Position numbers and translations under genes: made by a program | Notes under the pieces: model-generated | Seen by the model: only the letters and a program-made list of their open reading frames with translations | Databases searched by the model: none | What the model was told of the DNA's origin: nothing | Shown here: piece by piece, positions 17,308 through 25,376 of the stretch | Numbering within the stretch: position 1 is the stretch's first letter | How the letters are laid out: every line of letters begins with the position of its first letter | From: Clostridia bacterium | Lineage (GTDB): Bacteria > Bacillota > Clostridia > Christensenellales > UBA3700 | NCBI GenBank assembly: GCA_029060025.1 | Contig: JAIDUV010000087.1 | Coordinates: 1 to 41,549 of the forward strand | Reading direction: 5' to 3' | Length of the DNA: 41,549 bases

Positions 17308-19257
17308 TTACTTCTTTAATAACGCCTTCAAACTTGCAATCTGCTCGCGATACTTAATAGCCAACTCAAAATCCAAGTTCGACGAAGCCACTTTCATTGC
17401 AGAAGTAAGTCTTGCAAGTTCTCTAGATATATCCTTTTGAGAAGCCATAGGCTTGTCTTCTGCTTTTTTGGATATCTCCAGTGTATTGGATATCTCTTTG
17501 ACTATTGTCTTTGGCGTAATGCCGTGAATCTTGTTATACTCGCTTTGTATCTCTCTACGGCGGTTGGTCTCCTCGATTGCACTCTTCATACTGTCGGTCA
17601 TCACGTCGGCGTACATCACGACTTTTGCCTTAGCGTTTCGCGCCGCTCTGCCTATTGTCTGAATAAGCGAAGTTTCGCTACGCAAAAAGCCCTCTTTGTC
17701 TGCGTCGAGAATAGCCACCAACTGCACTTCGGGAATGTCCAGACCTTCTCTCAACAAATTGATACCTACGAGCACGTCAAATTCGCCTCGGCGAAGTCCT
17801 GCGATTATCTCCACTCTTTCAAGTGTGTCCACGTCAGAGTGCATATACTTGACTTTGATATGCCTCTCCGTCAGATATGCCGTCAGACTTTCCGCCATCT
17901 TCTTGGTAAGCGTCGTGACGAGTACCCGCGCCTTTTTGTCAACGGTGTCGTTGATACGCGATATAAGATCGTCTATCTGTCCGTCAATCGGGTGTATCTC
18001 CACTTCGGGGTCGATAAGTCCGGTAGGTCTTATGAGTTGTTCTACCACTTGTCCTGCCTGATCGAGTTCGTACTTTGCAGGCGTAGCCGATACGCAAATC
18101 ATTTGTCCAACTCTGCTGTCAAATTCGTCGAATTTGAGAGGACGGTTGTCGTAAGCAGACGGAAGACGGAATCCGTAGTCCACAAGATTAACTTTACGCG
18201 ATAAATCACCGTTGAACATTGCCCTCACTTGCGGAAGCGTCATATGGCTTTCGTCCACGAAGAGCAAAAAGTCCTTGGGGAAAAAGTCCAACAGCGTATA
18301 AGGCGGCTGTCCGGGCTGTCTGCCGTCAAAATATCTGGAATAGTTTTCTATACCCGAACAATAACCCATTTCTTTGATCATCTCTAGGTCATAACTCACT
18401 CTCTCTTTGAGCCTCTGCGCCTCTAAGAGTTTGCCTTGCTGTCTGAACAACTCGACTTGCTCTGCCATATCTTCGCGAATTTTGTCAAGGCAGGCGTCGC
18501 GCTTTTCTTTCTCAACGACGTAATGCGTCGCAGGGAAAATATTGACGTGCTTAAGTCCGCACACGGTCTTTGCCGACACAGGATCAAATTGAGATATCTT
18601 CTCTATCTCGTCTCCCCAAAATTCTACTCTTATCGCGTAATCAGAACTCTCGACTGGAAATATCTCCACTATATCCCCGCGTACTCTAAATGTGGCGCGC
18701 GCAAATTCAATATCACTGCGCTTATACTGTATCTCTACAAGATTGTCAAGTAAAGCGTCTCTGTCTATGCTCATACCTTCGCGAAGTGATATTGCCAAAG
18801 CAAAATACTCCATCGGAGCACCTAATCCGTATATGCAAGATACCGAAGACACAACTATCACGTCTCGGCTCTCGCATAGCGCGCTGGTGGCAGAATTGCG
18901 AAGTCTGTCTATCTCGTCGTTGATAGACAAATCCTTTTCAATATAAGTATCCGTGCGCGGAATGTACGCTTCAGGTTGATAATAATCGTAATACGATACA
19001 AAATACTCCACACGGTTGTTGGGAAAAAACTCTCTGAACTCATTGCAAAGTTGCGCCGCCAAAGTCTTATTGTGCGCTATGACAAGCGCGGGGCGGTTAC
19101 ATTCTTTTATGACGTTTGCCATAGTAAATGTCTTACCGCTGCCAGTCACGCCAAGCAAAACTTGAGTGCGCAAACCGTCGTTTACGCCCTCTACGAGTTT
19201 TTGTATTGCCCGCGGCTGATCTCCGCAAGGAGAAAACTTACTTTTGAGTTCAAACAT
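17308..19257 (-). CDS. uvrB: UvrABC excision nuclease subunit B
   Basis: 649-residue DNA helicase-like subunit that verifies damage and recruits UvrC. Walker A is GVTGSGKT at residues 36-43. The beta-hairpin region [21 protein letters not shown], the Walker B box FVDESH, helicase motifs such as QTIGRAARN, and a C-terminal UVR domain (residues about 612-649) are visible. The length is normal. No ribosome site precedes the ATG at 19257; the promoter puts the transcript start only about six bases upstream, so the message is nearly leaderless. A LexA-like box in the promoter suggests SOS control. Confidence 0.96.
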   Translation of the reverse strand: MFELKSKFSPCGDQPRAIQKLVEGVNDGLRTQVLLGVTGSGKTFTMANVIKECNRPALVIAHNKTLAAQLCNEFREFFPNNRVEYFVSYYDYYQPEAYIPRTDTYIEKDLSINDEIDRLRNSATSALCESRDVIVVSSVSCIYGLGAPMEYFALAISLREGMSIDRDALLDNLVEIQYKRSDIEFARATFRVRGDIVEIFPVESSDYAIRVEFWGDEIEKISQFDPVSAKTVCGLKHVNIFPATHYVVEKEKRDACLDKIREDMAEQVELFRQQGKLLEAQRLKERVSYDLEMIKEMGYCSGIENYSRYFDGRQPGQPPYTLLDFFPKDFLLFVDESHMTLPQVRAMFNGDLSRKVNLVDYGFRLPSAYDNRPLKFDEFDSRVGQMICVSATPAKYELDQAGQVVEQLIRPTGLIDPEVEIHPIDGQIDDLISRINDTVDKKARVLVTTLTKKMAESLTAYLTERHIKVKYMHSDVDTLERVEIIAGLRRGEFDVLVGINLLREGLDIPEVQLVAILDADKEGFLRSETSLIQTIGRAARNAKAKVVMYADVMTDSMKSAIEETNRRREIQSEYNKIHGITPKTIVKEISNTLEISKKAEDKPMASQKDISRELARLTSAMKVASSNLDFELAIKYREQIASLKALLKK

Positions 19258-19269
19258 AATAGCAAGTGT

Positions 19270-19298
19270 ATTTTAGCACAAATGTTCGCATTTTGCAA
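19270..19298 (-). promoter_or_regulatory. uvrB promoter with LexA/DinR-like box
   Basis: Minus strand TTGCAA (19298-19293), 17 bases, TAAAAT (19275-19270). The spacer contains CGAACATTTGTGC (19288-19276), one base off the Bacillota LexA consensus GAAC-N4-GTTC. Repressor bound here would block polymerase directly. Confidence 0.65.
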
Positions 19299-19367
19299 CT
19301 ATTACAACAAATATTTTGTCGATAAATTGCAATATACCTATATTTAATATTAACAAAACAATATAAT

Positions 19368-19970
19368 TTAATCAATAATAATATTTAAACAATTCTTTAA
19401 TAATGTATCGTCTAATACCGATTCTATCATTGCATCCATTAGTTTTTCTCTATCTATCATTGCCCACTTTATAGTTAACCCCATATTAAGAGCATATTCT
19501 CTAACGAATTCTCTTATAGCCCTTCCGTTTCCTTCTCTAAATGGATGAATAATATTTAATTCGCTCATTATATATGATAAAAACTCTATTTTTTCATTTT
19601 TAGTAATCAATTGACGAGAATGTATCGTCACATTGGAAAATAACTTTGAGAGATTTTCTTCTATAAAATTATATAGGCAAAATTGCGTGTTGCCTTTAGA
19701 TATATTTTCCATTCTTGTTTTCCCAGCAAAATCATAACAATCCTGAAAAATATACTCGTGAATGTCATATAAATGTCTTATATCAAAACTACCCTTTAAC
19801 GGAGAATATTCCAACTCATATAATCTCGCAGCTACCAATTGAGTTTCTGCTAATCTCAACGTATCCCAATTTGTTATATTTAATTTGTTAACTAATACGG
19901 TAGAATCTGGATAGCAATAAATGCTTTGAGAGTTTGTATACAATTCATATTTATCAAAAAAATTTGACAT
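19368..19970 (-). CDS. Fic-domain AMPylating toxin
   Basis: 200 residues with the complete Fic active-site motif HPFREGNGR (residues 142-150). Fic enzymes transfer AMP (or related groups) to Ser/Thr/Tyr of a target protein; Fic toxins of this size, such as VbhT and FicT, inactivate gyrase or topoisomerase IV. There is no N-terminal inhibitory helix in the protein itself; instead the preceding 60-residue gene encodes one, which makes this a class I Fic system. The two genes are one base apart. All catalytic residues look intact. The target cannot be told from sequence. Confidence 0.85.
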   Translation of the reverse strand: MSNFFDKYELYTNSQSIYCYPDSTVLVNKLNITNWDTLRLAETQLVAARLYELEYSPLKGSFDIRHLYDIHEYIFQDCYDFAGKTRMENISKGNTQFCLYNFIEENLSKLFSNVTIHSRQLITKNEKIEFLSYIMSELNIIHPFREGNGRAIREFVREYALNMGLTIKWAMIDREKLMDAMIESVLDDTLLKNCLNIIID

Positions 19971-19971
19971 A

Positions 19972-20154
19972 CTATTGTTTAAACCTTTCTAAAATTTGAG
20001 CGACTCTTTCTTCTATTGTAACTTTTCCATCTTTACGCAATTTCATATATTCTACGGATTCTTCGTCAATATCAAGTCCTTCCAAAGCCATAGTTGCTAT
20101 TACGTTAGATATACTTATCTCGTTAAATTCATTTTTGTTATAAAAATTTTTCAT
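19972..20154 (-). CDS. VbhA/FicA-like antitoxin
   Basis: 60 residues. The motif TMALEG (residues 21-26) fits the class I Fic inhibition motif (S/T)xxxE(G/N), in which Glu25 would reach into the toxin's nucleotide site and block productive ATP binding. The C-terminal half is a charged helix (TIEERVAQILERF). It is directly upstream of the Fic gene. A possible promoter (TATAAT on the minus strand at about 20167-20172) lies between this gene and the preceding TfoX-N gene, so the pair may be expressed on its own. Confidence 0.75.
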   Translation of the reverse strand: MKNFYNKNEFNEISISNVIATMALEGLDIDEESVEYMKLRKDGKVTIEERVAQILERFKQ

Positions 20155-20186
20155 AATTGTCTTTTTATTATATCCATATATGAAAA

Positions 20187-20510
20187 TTATTTAACTTTTT
20201 TCTTTTTGGGCTTTGGACGCGGCGTAACTTCTTCCAACTTTTGAGTGACTTTGACTGCCAAATCCGCGTCGTCTATGTCCAAGATAAAATGCTCTTTTGC
20301 TCCGCCGTAAGGAATACCCCTCGGCGCGTCTGCCAAATCCTCCGTAACCGCGTCAAGCATCTTGACGTATACGGTATCGTCGCATACGAGCAACACAGGT
20401 TTGTCATTGACGTATACCATATATTCGCCGAACATCTTTTTATAACGGATTTCGCCGACTCCTCTAACTTGTTCGCATACGTATTCAATAAACTCAACCG
20501 ACGTAGCCAT
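20187..20510 (-). CDS. TfoX N-terminal domain protein
   Basis: 107 residues matching the TfoX-N family: the pattern VRYKKMFGEYMVYVNDKPVLLVCDDTVYVK-like with GIPYGGAKEHFILDID. In gamma-proteobacteria TfoX controls competence, but the N domain alone is widespread and its function in Bacillota is not established. The C-terminus is a lysine-rich tail (residues about 94-107), perhaps nucleic-acid binding. It begins eight bases after the stop of the preceding gene, as the third gene of a three-gene operon (21403 to 20187). Confidence 0.8.
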   Translation of the reverse strand: MATSVEFIEYVCEQVRGVGEIRYKKMFGEYMVYVNDKPVLLVCDDTVYVKMLDAVTEDLADAPRGIPYGGAKEHFILDIDDADLAVKVTQKLEEVTPRPKPKKKKVK

Positions 20511-20518
20511 ATATACCC

Positions 20519-20884
20519 CTATTTTGAAAAAATTGATTTTAAAATTGTACCAATTATAAAACTGAGAATTGCTCCCGACACTGTCAAAGCAATCTTCATT
20601 CTGACCTGTCTCTTTTCTTTTGCTATTTGATAGGCAAAATCATAACCGCCCTTCTGAAGCGTGATGCAGTAATATTCTTCGCCCTTTTTCTCCGTCGTGA
20701 TAAGTTCGAAATAACCTTCGCTGACGAGTGACTTTAAGGACGGAGCAAGTTCGCTCTTTTTAAATTGAATGGTGTAAGGCATTGACGAAAGCAAATCGTT
20801 TTGAGATATGAGACAAGTGCCGTCCTTTTCGACGGCCTTGTAATATACGGCTTTCATAAGTTGTTTTGTCTTCTTATTTAGCAT
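20519..20884 (-). CDS. Small winged-helix-like protein with C-terminal membrane helix
   Basis: 121 residues, not recognised. Residues 1-75 look like a winged helix (strand-helix pattern with SEGYFELITTEKKGEEYYCITL as a wing). Residues about 98-118 form one hydrophobic helix, so the protein is probably anchored with the N-domain in the cytoplasm. GAGGT precedes the ATG. It starts six bases after the upstream gene, which has a similar design, suggesting that the two work together. Confidence 0.7.
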   Translation of the reverse strand: MLNKKTKQLMKAVYYKAVEKDGTCLISQNDLLSSMPYTIQFKKSELAPSLKSLVSEGYFELITTEKKGEEYYCITLQKGGYDFAYQIAKEKRQVRMKIALTVSGAILSFIIGTILKSIFSK

Positions 20885-20890
20885 AATACC

Positions 20891-21403
20891 TCACATCAAA
20901 AGACTGATAATGACCGCGCCTAGCACGCCGAATATCAATCCCATAATACCTCCTGACAGCAGTCCGCCGAGAAAACCTCTTCCCATTGCGCTTTTCTTGA
21001 GTTTCTTGACTTCAAACTTTCTCTTTTTGACAGCGTCACCGCTTGAGGGCATAACCACAAGACTTCCGTTTTCGTCAGTCTTTATAAAAGCATTGTCAAG
21101 TCCGCTTGGCTCTTTGTCCTCAGATTCTGCCTGCGCTCTCATTTGCTCAAGATAGGCTTTGTACTCCTGCACGAGCACTCTCGCCTTGTCCGTCAACGTA
21201 AAACATACTTCTTGCTCGTCCGCATACTTATTGATAAGACATCCGTTCATCTTGAGTTCTTTCCACAAGGCTTTTAAGTCAAAGTTGGGGTCTTCTTGGC
21301 TGCTGATGGCTTTGAGGTCCTCCCACTCAACCACAAGATACTTGTTGTCGGGGTATTTATCGCAAATATCCACTAAATACAAAGTTGCCGAATTTGTCAA
21401 CAT
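20891..21403 (-). CDS. Hypothetical protein with N-terminal helical domain and C-terminal membrane helix
   Basis: 170 residues, not recognised. Residues 1-90 are helical and winged-helix-like (CLINKYADEQEVCFTLTDKA). A charged linker follows, then a Gly-rich hydrophobic C-terminus (FLGGLLSGGIMGLIFGVLGAVIISLLM; residues about 145-170) that forms one or two membrane helices. GGGGAGG lies six bases before the ATG. It is first in the operon with the 121-residue protein and the TfoX-N protein. Confidence 0.7.
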   Translation of the reverse strand: MLTNSATLYLVDICDKYPDNKYLVVEWEDLKAISSQEDPNFDLKALWKELKMNGCLINKYADEQEVCFTLTDKARVLVQEYKAYLEQMRAQAESEDKEPSGLDNAFIKTDENGSLVVMPSSGDAVKKRKFEVKKLKKSAMGRGFLGGLLSGGIMGLIFGVLGAVIISLLM

Positions 21404-21450
21404 ATACTGCCTCCCCTAAGTGATTACTAGCCTGTCAATATATATTATAT

Positions 21451-22722
21451 TTATTTTTCTACTCTTATGACGTTGTCTACGCTGATGACGTTGGGCAAAT
21501 TCTCAATGTCCTTGATTGCGCTCTTCATAGCGTTCTCGCTCGTCTTGTGCGTGATAAATACGATTGGTATAACTTCTTTATTTTCGTCTTGACGCATTTG
21601 CGCAATAGATACTTTATGTTTTTTAAATACCGTCGCAATGTCAGCGATCACGCCGCTGACGTCTCTTGCGCTGAGTCTCAAATAATACTCACTCTCAAAA
21701 TCAGATACGATCTCGCTCTTGTCCATTACGTCAAACATCTCGCCGTATCTTGCGTGCTCAACCTGTCTTGCGCAGAATACTATATCGCTGACAATCGCGC
21801 TGCCTGTAGGCAATGCGCCTGCGCCTCTGCCGTAGATCATTATGTCTCCCACTGCGTCACCCACTACAAATACGGCGTTGAACGAGCCGTTTACGCTTGC
21901 AAGCGGATGGGACTTTAGCAAAAATACAGGATGTACTCTCGCTTCGATTTTTTCACCCTTTTGCTTAGCAATTGCCAAAAGTTTGATAACAAAGCCCATT
22001 TCCTTGGCAATCTTGATATCTTCTTTGCTTATCTTGGTGATGCCCTCTCTGTAGATTAATTCTACCGGCACTCTCTTATTAAAAGCAAGAGACGAGAGTA
22101 TGCTCAACTTATAAGAAGAATCGTATCCCTCAACGTCTGCCACAGGGTTTGCCTCTGCATAGCCGAGCGCTTGAGCGTCCTTAAGCACGTCTTGATAGTC
22201 TGCGCCCTCTTCTGACATTCTTGTGAGAATATAGTTGGTAGTGCCGTTGATAATAGTCTTGATCTCCTGTATGCCGTTGGCTTGCATTGCCTGAGTCATA
22301 GTCCTTATGATAGGCATACCGCCACCTGTCGTTGCCTCGTAATAGAGACCTGCACCTGTCTTTTGAGCAGCCTTTTCAAGTTCCGGCCAGAACTTGGCAA
22401 ACATCTCTTTGTTGGAGGTAACTATACTCTTGCCTGCTTCCAAAGCCTTGATAAGAAAAGTTCTTGCAGGCTCCGTTCCGCCCATACACTCAACGACGAT
22501 GTCTACGCTTGGATTGGCGCATATCTCATCAATGTCTTTTGCAAGAATGGACAAATCAAGTCCAAGTCCAGTTACTCTTTCGGGTACTCTGTCCAATACG
22601 GCGGCAATATCAATATCCACTCCGTATTCTTTGGCAATTTGACTTCTGCGGTCAATCAAAATTTTGCAAGTTCCTCCACCGACAACTCCAAGTCCGAGTA
22701 CGGCTACGCCAACTTTTTTCAT
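21451..22722 (-). CDS. hom: Homoserine dehydrogenase
   Basis: 423 residues. It reduces aspartate semialdehyde to homoserine, the branch point to threonine and methionine. The N-terminal Rossmann motif is GLGVVGGGT (residues 10-18). The catalytic domain contains the family signature near YEATTGGGMPIIRTMTQ, NGTTNYILTRM and DVEGYDSSYKL. The C-terminal ACT domain (about residues 345-423, LSARDVSGVIADIATVF) suggests feedback control by threonine. AGGAG lies five bases before the ATG. No thr or lysC genes are adjacent. Confidence 0.95.
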   Translation of the reverse strand: MKKVGVAVLGLGVVGGGTCKILIDRRSQIAKEYGVDIDIAAVLDRVPERVTGLGLDLSILAKDIDEICANPSVDIVVECMGGTEPARTFLIKALEAGKSIVTSNKEMFAKFWPELEKAAQKTGAGLYYEATTGGGMPIIRTMTQAMQANGIQEIKTIINGTTNYILTRMSEEGADYQDVLKDAQALGYAEANPVADVEGYDSSYKLSILSSLAFNKRVPVELIYREGITKISKEDIKIAKEMGFVIKLLAIAKQKGEKIEARVHPVFLLKSHPLASVNGSFNAVFVVGDAVGDIMIYGRGAGALPTGSAIVSDIVFCARQVEHARYGEMFDVMDKSEIVSDFESEYYLRLSARDVSGVIADIATVFKKHKVSIAQMRQDENKEVIPIVFITHKTSENAMKSAIKDIENLPNVISVDNVIRVEK

Positions 22723-22758
22723 ACTGTTCTCCTGATCAAAAAAATTTTGTATGAGATT

Positions 22759-22787
22759 ATTTTATATTATTTTTTATTGTTTGTCTA
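22759..22787 (-). promoter_or_regulatory. Probable hom promoter
   Basis: Minus strand TAGACA (22787-22782), 17 bases, TAAAAT (22764-22759). The region is very AT-rich, so other pairings are possible. 22790-22957 holds no gene: I see AT-rich sequence and a diverged dispersed repeat at about 22907-22932. Confidence 0.5.
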
Positions 22788-22957
22788 TTTTATGCGCAAT
22801 TATTTTTATAATTTTTTGTCAAAAACCGTTTATAAATTCTTTTGCGCGGAATTTTCGTCATAATACACGTTTTGCAATTCGTCGTCTTCGTCAAACATTT
22901 TGCTAAGTATTTCTATTGCTTCGCTCAATATGACAAATGCATAATTTATGTCACCTA

Positions 22958-23082
22958 GAGCGCGGAGATTGGTGTGCATTTCGCTTTAGCAAGGGCGAGC
23001 GGTATCGTCAAGTGTACTTGCCGTACACGTCGATACCCCGAGTCCCGATGATCAAGCGGAAGGCACACCAATATATGCGCTC
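22958..23082 (+). repeat. Structured repeat element, copy B (best-paired copy)
   Basis: GAGCGC (22958-22963) with GCGCTC (23077-23082); ATTGGTGTGC (22968-22977) with GCACACCAAT (23063-23072), fully Watson-Crick; CGCTT with AAGCG; GGG with CCC; CGAG opposite CGAG (tandem G-A); GGTATCG (23001-23007) with CGATACC (23031-23037); apical GTGTAC-TTGCC-GTACAC (23012-23028). It ends six bases before the coaX stop codon, convergent to it. Every helix pairs along the 125 bases. Confidence 0.8.
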
Positions 23083-23088
23083 GCCTGC

Positions 23089-23859
23089 TTAGTTCATATC
23101 GTAAATAATCTTAAGCCCCTTAAGCGTCAATGACCTATCCACCACGTCAATAATCTTATCATCGTCGACGCCAAGTATGACTTCGCTAAGACCGCCGGTG
23201 GCGATGACCTTTACGTTGTCGTACCCGCTATCTTCTTTGAGTTTTTTGACGATATACTTGACCATACCGGTCGAACCGTAAACCATACCCGCCTGAAGCG
23301 CTGTGACGGTAGTCTTTGCGATAATACTGTCGGGCTTTGCAATCTCTATCCTAGGCAACTTTGCCGTATTGTTGACAAGCGCCTCAAGTCCAGTGATTAT
23401 ACCGGGAGCAATGCAACCGCCCAAAAATTCGCCTTTGGGAGATATCACGTTGAAAGTCGTAGCCGTACCGAAGTCCACGACGATACACGGACCGCCGTAG
23501 AGCCTATATGCCGCCACGCTGTTGACAATTCTGTCTGCTCCAACTTCTTGCGGATTGGAGTATTTTATGTTAAGTCCTGTCTTGATACCTACGCCAACCA
23601 TAATAGGCTTTTTGCCGAGATAATACTCGCAAGCGTGTTCAATAGTATAGTTGAGAGAAGGCTGAACGGACGACATAATCACTCCGTCAAAACTCTTGAG
23701 GTCTATATTCTTTGAACCGAAAAGTCCGGCAAAAAGTATGCCTATCTCGTCTGCCGTCCTAATGACTTTGACAGACAACCTCCAAGAATGTATGAGCGTA
23801 TTGCCGTCGTATACGCCTAATTTGATATTGGTATTACCAACGTCGATTACAAGTAACAT
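23089..23859 (-). CDS. coaX: Type III pantothenate kinase
   Basis: 256 residues. It phosphorylates pantothenate, the first step to coenzyme A, and is of the ASKHA fold. Seen are the N-terminal phosphate loop DVGNTNIKLGVYDG (from residue 6), the GADRIVNSVAAY pantothenate/dimer motif and the DFGTATTFNV phosphate 2 motif. Type III enzymes are insensitive to CoA feedback and need a monovalent cation. GGAGG is close before the ATG. The transporter gene lies 52 bases upstream on the same strand, so the pair probably forms a vitamin B5 uptake-and-trapping operon. Confidence 0.95.
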   Translation of the reverse strand: MLLVIDVGNTNIKLGVYDGNTLIHSWRLSVKVIRTADEIGILFAGLFGSKNIDLKSFDGVIMSSVQPSLNYTIEHACEYYLGKKPIMVGVGIKTGLNIKYSNPQEVGADRIVNSVAAYRLYGGPCIVVDFGTATTFNVISPKGEFLGGCIAPGIITGLEALVNNTAKLPRIEIAKPDSIIAKTTVTALQAGMVYGSTGMVKYIVKKLKEDSGYDNVKVIATGGLSEVILGVDDDKIIDVVDRSLTLKGLKIIYDMN

Positions 23860-23911
23860 AAAGCCTCCGTATTTTTAAATTAATAATATCTCTATCAACG
23901 CCTTGAATACA

Positions 23912-24640
23912 TCAAAACGACGTAGAGTTGAAGTCAGTTTCGTTTGTCGGTTCTTCTATAATTATCTCCTTGCCCATCTTCGGCGGCGGCACGAGTCTAG
24001 CCTGTCTTAGCGCAAGAATTATCGGCGGTACGAGAATAGAAAATGCAATGATTTCTATAAGGAAGTTGATACCAAACCAAGTGAGTATCAACTCAAGACT
24101 TATCTGCGTACCGTTGGTGAGCACTTTACCGTTGTATAAAAGCACGGTAAAAAGACCGCAAAAGAAAGTATTGGTGACTACGCCCAACGCAGTGCTAATT
24201 CCGCTAATTACGCCGTCGATTGCGTAGATTTGCTTTTGATTGACAAGTTCTTTGCCATCTTCCGTGACGCGATACTTAGGGTGCAACAATGCTTTTCGCA
24301 ATCCCAAGCCAACGAAATAACTTACCACGCCAATTAGCACTCTCGGCAACATACATACCAAAGGATTTTGCCACACCGGCGCCATAGGTCCAGCCGCCTT
24401 TGTGGTGTACCAGGCAACTTGATTGACGACAGCCATCAATACGCCGAGTATCATAGTCATCTGAAAGTCATACCCTTGAGCAATGATAAGAAGCGGCAGT
24501 ATCATAAACGCCAGCGTCACAGTGCCGAAAGATATAGGGAAAAAACAGAAAAAGATTGTCAGCGCCAACATAAGCGCCAAGATTGCCAGATTTTTAGATC
24601 TGCGCGCGTTTGGGGTCTCCCCCGATTTTAAATTAGACAT
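23912..24640 (-). CDS. ECF transporter substrate-binding (S) subunit, possibly for pantothenate
   Basis: 242 residues with about six hydrophobic segments and the organisation of energy-coupling-factor S components: an N-terminal Arg/Lys-rich segment, then LMLALTIFFCFFPI and a central loop rich in Trp and Pro. S subunits bind a vitamin and need a shared ATPase/T module encoded elsewhere. Its place next to coaX suggests pantothenate; the sequence alone does not prove the substrate. The start is the ATG at 24640 (GAGGTG five bases upstream) rather than the GTG at 24646. The hydrophilic C-terminus (about residues 215-242) is cytoplasmic. Confidence 0.7.
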   Translation of the reverse strand: MSNLKSGETPNARRSKNLAILALMLALTIFFCFFPISFGTVTLAFMILPLLIIAQGYDFQMTMILGVLMAVVNQVAWYTTKAAGPMAPVWQNPLVCMLPRVLIGVVSYFVGLGLRKALLHPKYRVTEDGKELVNQKQIYAIDGVISGISTALGVVTNTFFCGLFTVLLYNGKVLTNGTQISLELILTWFGINFLIEIIAFSILVPPIILALRQARLVPPPKMGKEIIIEEPTNETDFNSTSF

Positions 24641-24760
24641 AAACACCTCGCTTGAGTTCCTTAAGGATACCCATCTCGCCCCGCCAGTCTACGGTCGGGG
24701 GTCATAATAAATTTTTTTTGGACATACGGTCAATTAAGTACCGCTGTCCAAAATCAGTAT
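24641..24760 (-). promoter_or_regulatory. Structured leader of the ECF-coaX operon
   Basis: On the minus strand an imperfect palindrome (TTTTGGACA, CGGT, loop, ACCG, TGTCCAAAA; 24753-24715) is followed by a CCCCG/CGGGG hairpin (24701-24680). Then comes a 13-codon open frame (MGILKELKRGVYV), which ends over the ECF start codon and contains the palindrome TCCTTAAGGA. This could be an operator plus attenuator, or an unrecognised riboswitch. No known riboswitch consensus was seen. Confidence 0.4.
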
Positions 24761-24814
24761 ACAATATTAAATATGAAAATTCAAGTATTTTTATAAAATC
24801 GCCGTTATAAATAT

Positions 24815-25111
24815 CTAATCAGTCGGCTCGACTGCCGAATCGGCATTAGAGTTAACTACGTTATCTTTTAAAAGGTATTCTTTGTATTTCTTTTGGTATC
24901 TGGTAAAGTTGATGATTTCCCACACAGTATCTACAGCAAACACAGGTAAAAATACGCAGAGCGTAAACTTCCAATATAGATCGGTGAACACCGCAACAAA
25001 AGCCACCCATATTATAAATACGATTGACGTAATAATTCCCTTGAAAATTCTGTATGGCAACGGCTTGATTGAAAAACTCAGCCACCAAGTCAAAAAGTTG
25101 TATTTTTGCAT
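24815..25111 (-). CDS. Small two-helix membrane protein
   Basis: 98 residues, not recognised. Two hydrophobic helices (about residues 25-45 and 47-64) follow a basic, aromatic N-terminus, and the C-terminus is charged. There is no ribosome site. The promoter at 25118-25146 places the transcript start on the ATG itself, so the mRNA is predicted leaderless. It is a single gene with no partner. The N-terminal part (FLTWWLSFSIKPLPYRIFKG) is distinctive and could be used to find relatives. Confidence 0.65.
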   Translation of the reverse strand: MQKYNFLTWWLSFSIKPLPYRIFKGIITSIVFIIWVAFVAVFTDLYWKFTLCVFLPVFAVDTVWEIINFTRYQKKYKEYLLKDNVVNSNADSAVEPTD

Positions 25112-25117
25112 AGTTTG

Positions 25118-25146
25118 ATTTTAGCATAATATAACAGATAAGTCAA
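25118..25146 (-). promoter_or_regulatory. Promoter giving a leaderless transcript
   Basis: Minus strand TTGACT (25146-25141), 17 bases, TAAAAT (25123-25118), then six bases to the ATG at 25111. Confidence 0.7.
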
Positions 25147-25156
25147 TTTGTTTTAT

Positions 25157-25290
25157 TGTCATATTGAGCGAAGTGGCAATATCGCAACATCTAGTATGGA
25201 TAAATATCCATTTCTATTATTTCTTCTCTATTATCTGTTATTTAATAAAAATGCTATAAGACCTCTCGACTGCGCTCGAGGTGACAGGGC
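25157..25290. repeat. Dispersed palindromic repeats
   Basis: A diverged unit at 25157-25185 (GTCATATTGAGCGAAGTGG) and a good unit at 25258-25287 (ACCTCTCGACTGCGCTCGAG). Between them is AT-rich sequence with no gene seen. Confidence 0.7.
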
Positions 25291-25376
25291 GTGCGTCTCA
25301 ACCTAAAATCTGCGCAATAAATATGGCTCTAATTATGACAAAGAATAATCCCCCCGCTTGCCTCATATACTCTAAT

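Noticed and set aside
24714-24760. Intrinsic terminator in the gap before the ECF gene
   Set aside because: The palindrome is good, but on neither strand is it followed by a proper T run; an operator is more likely.
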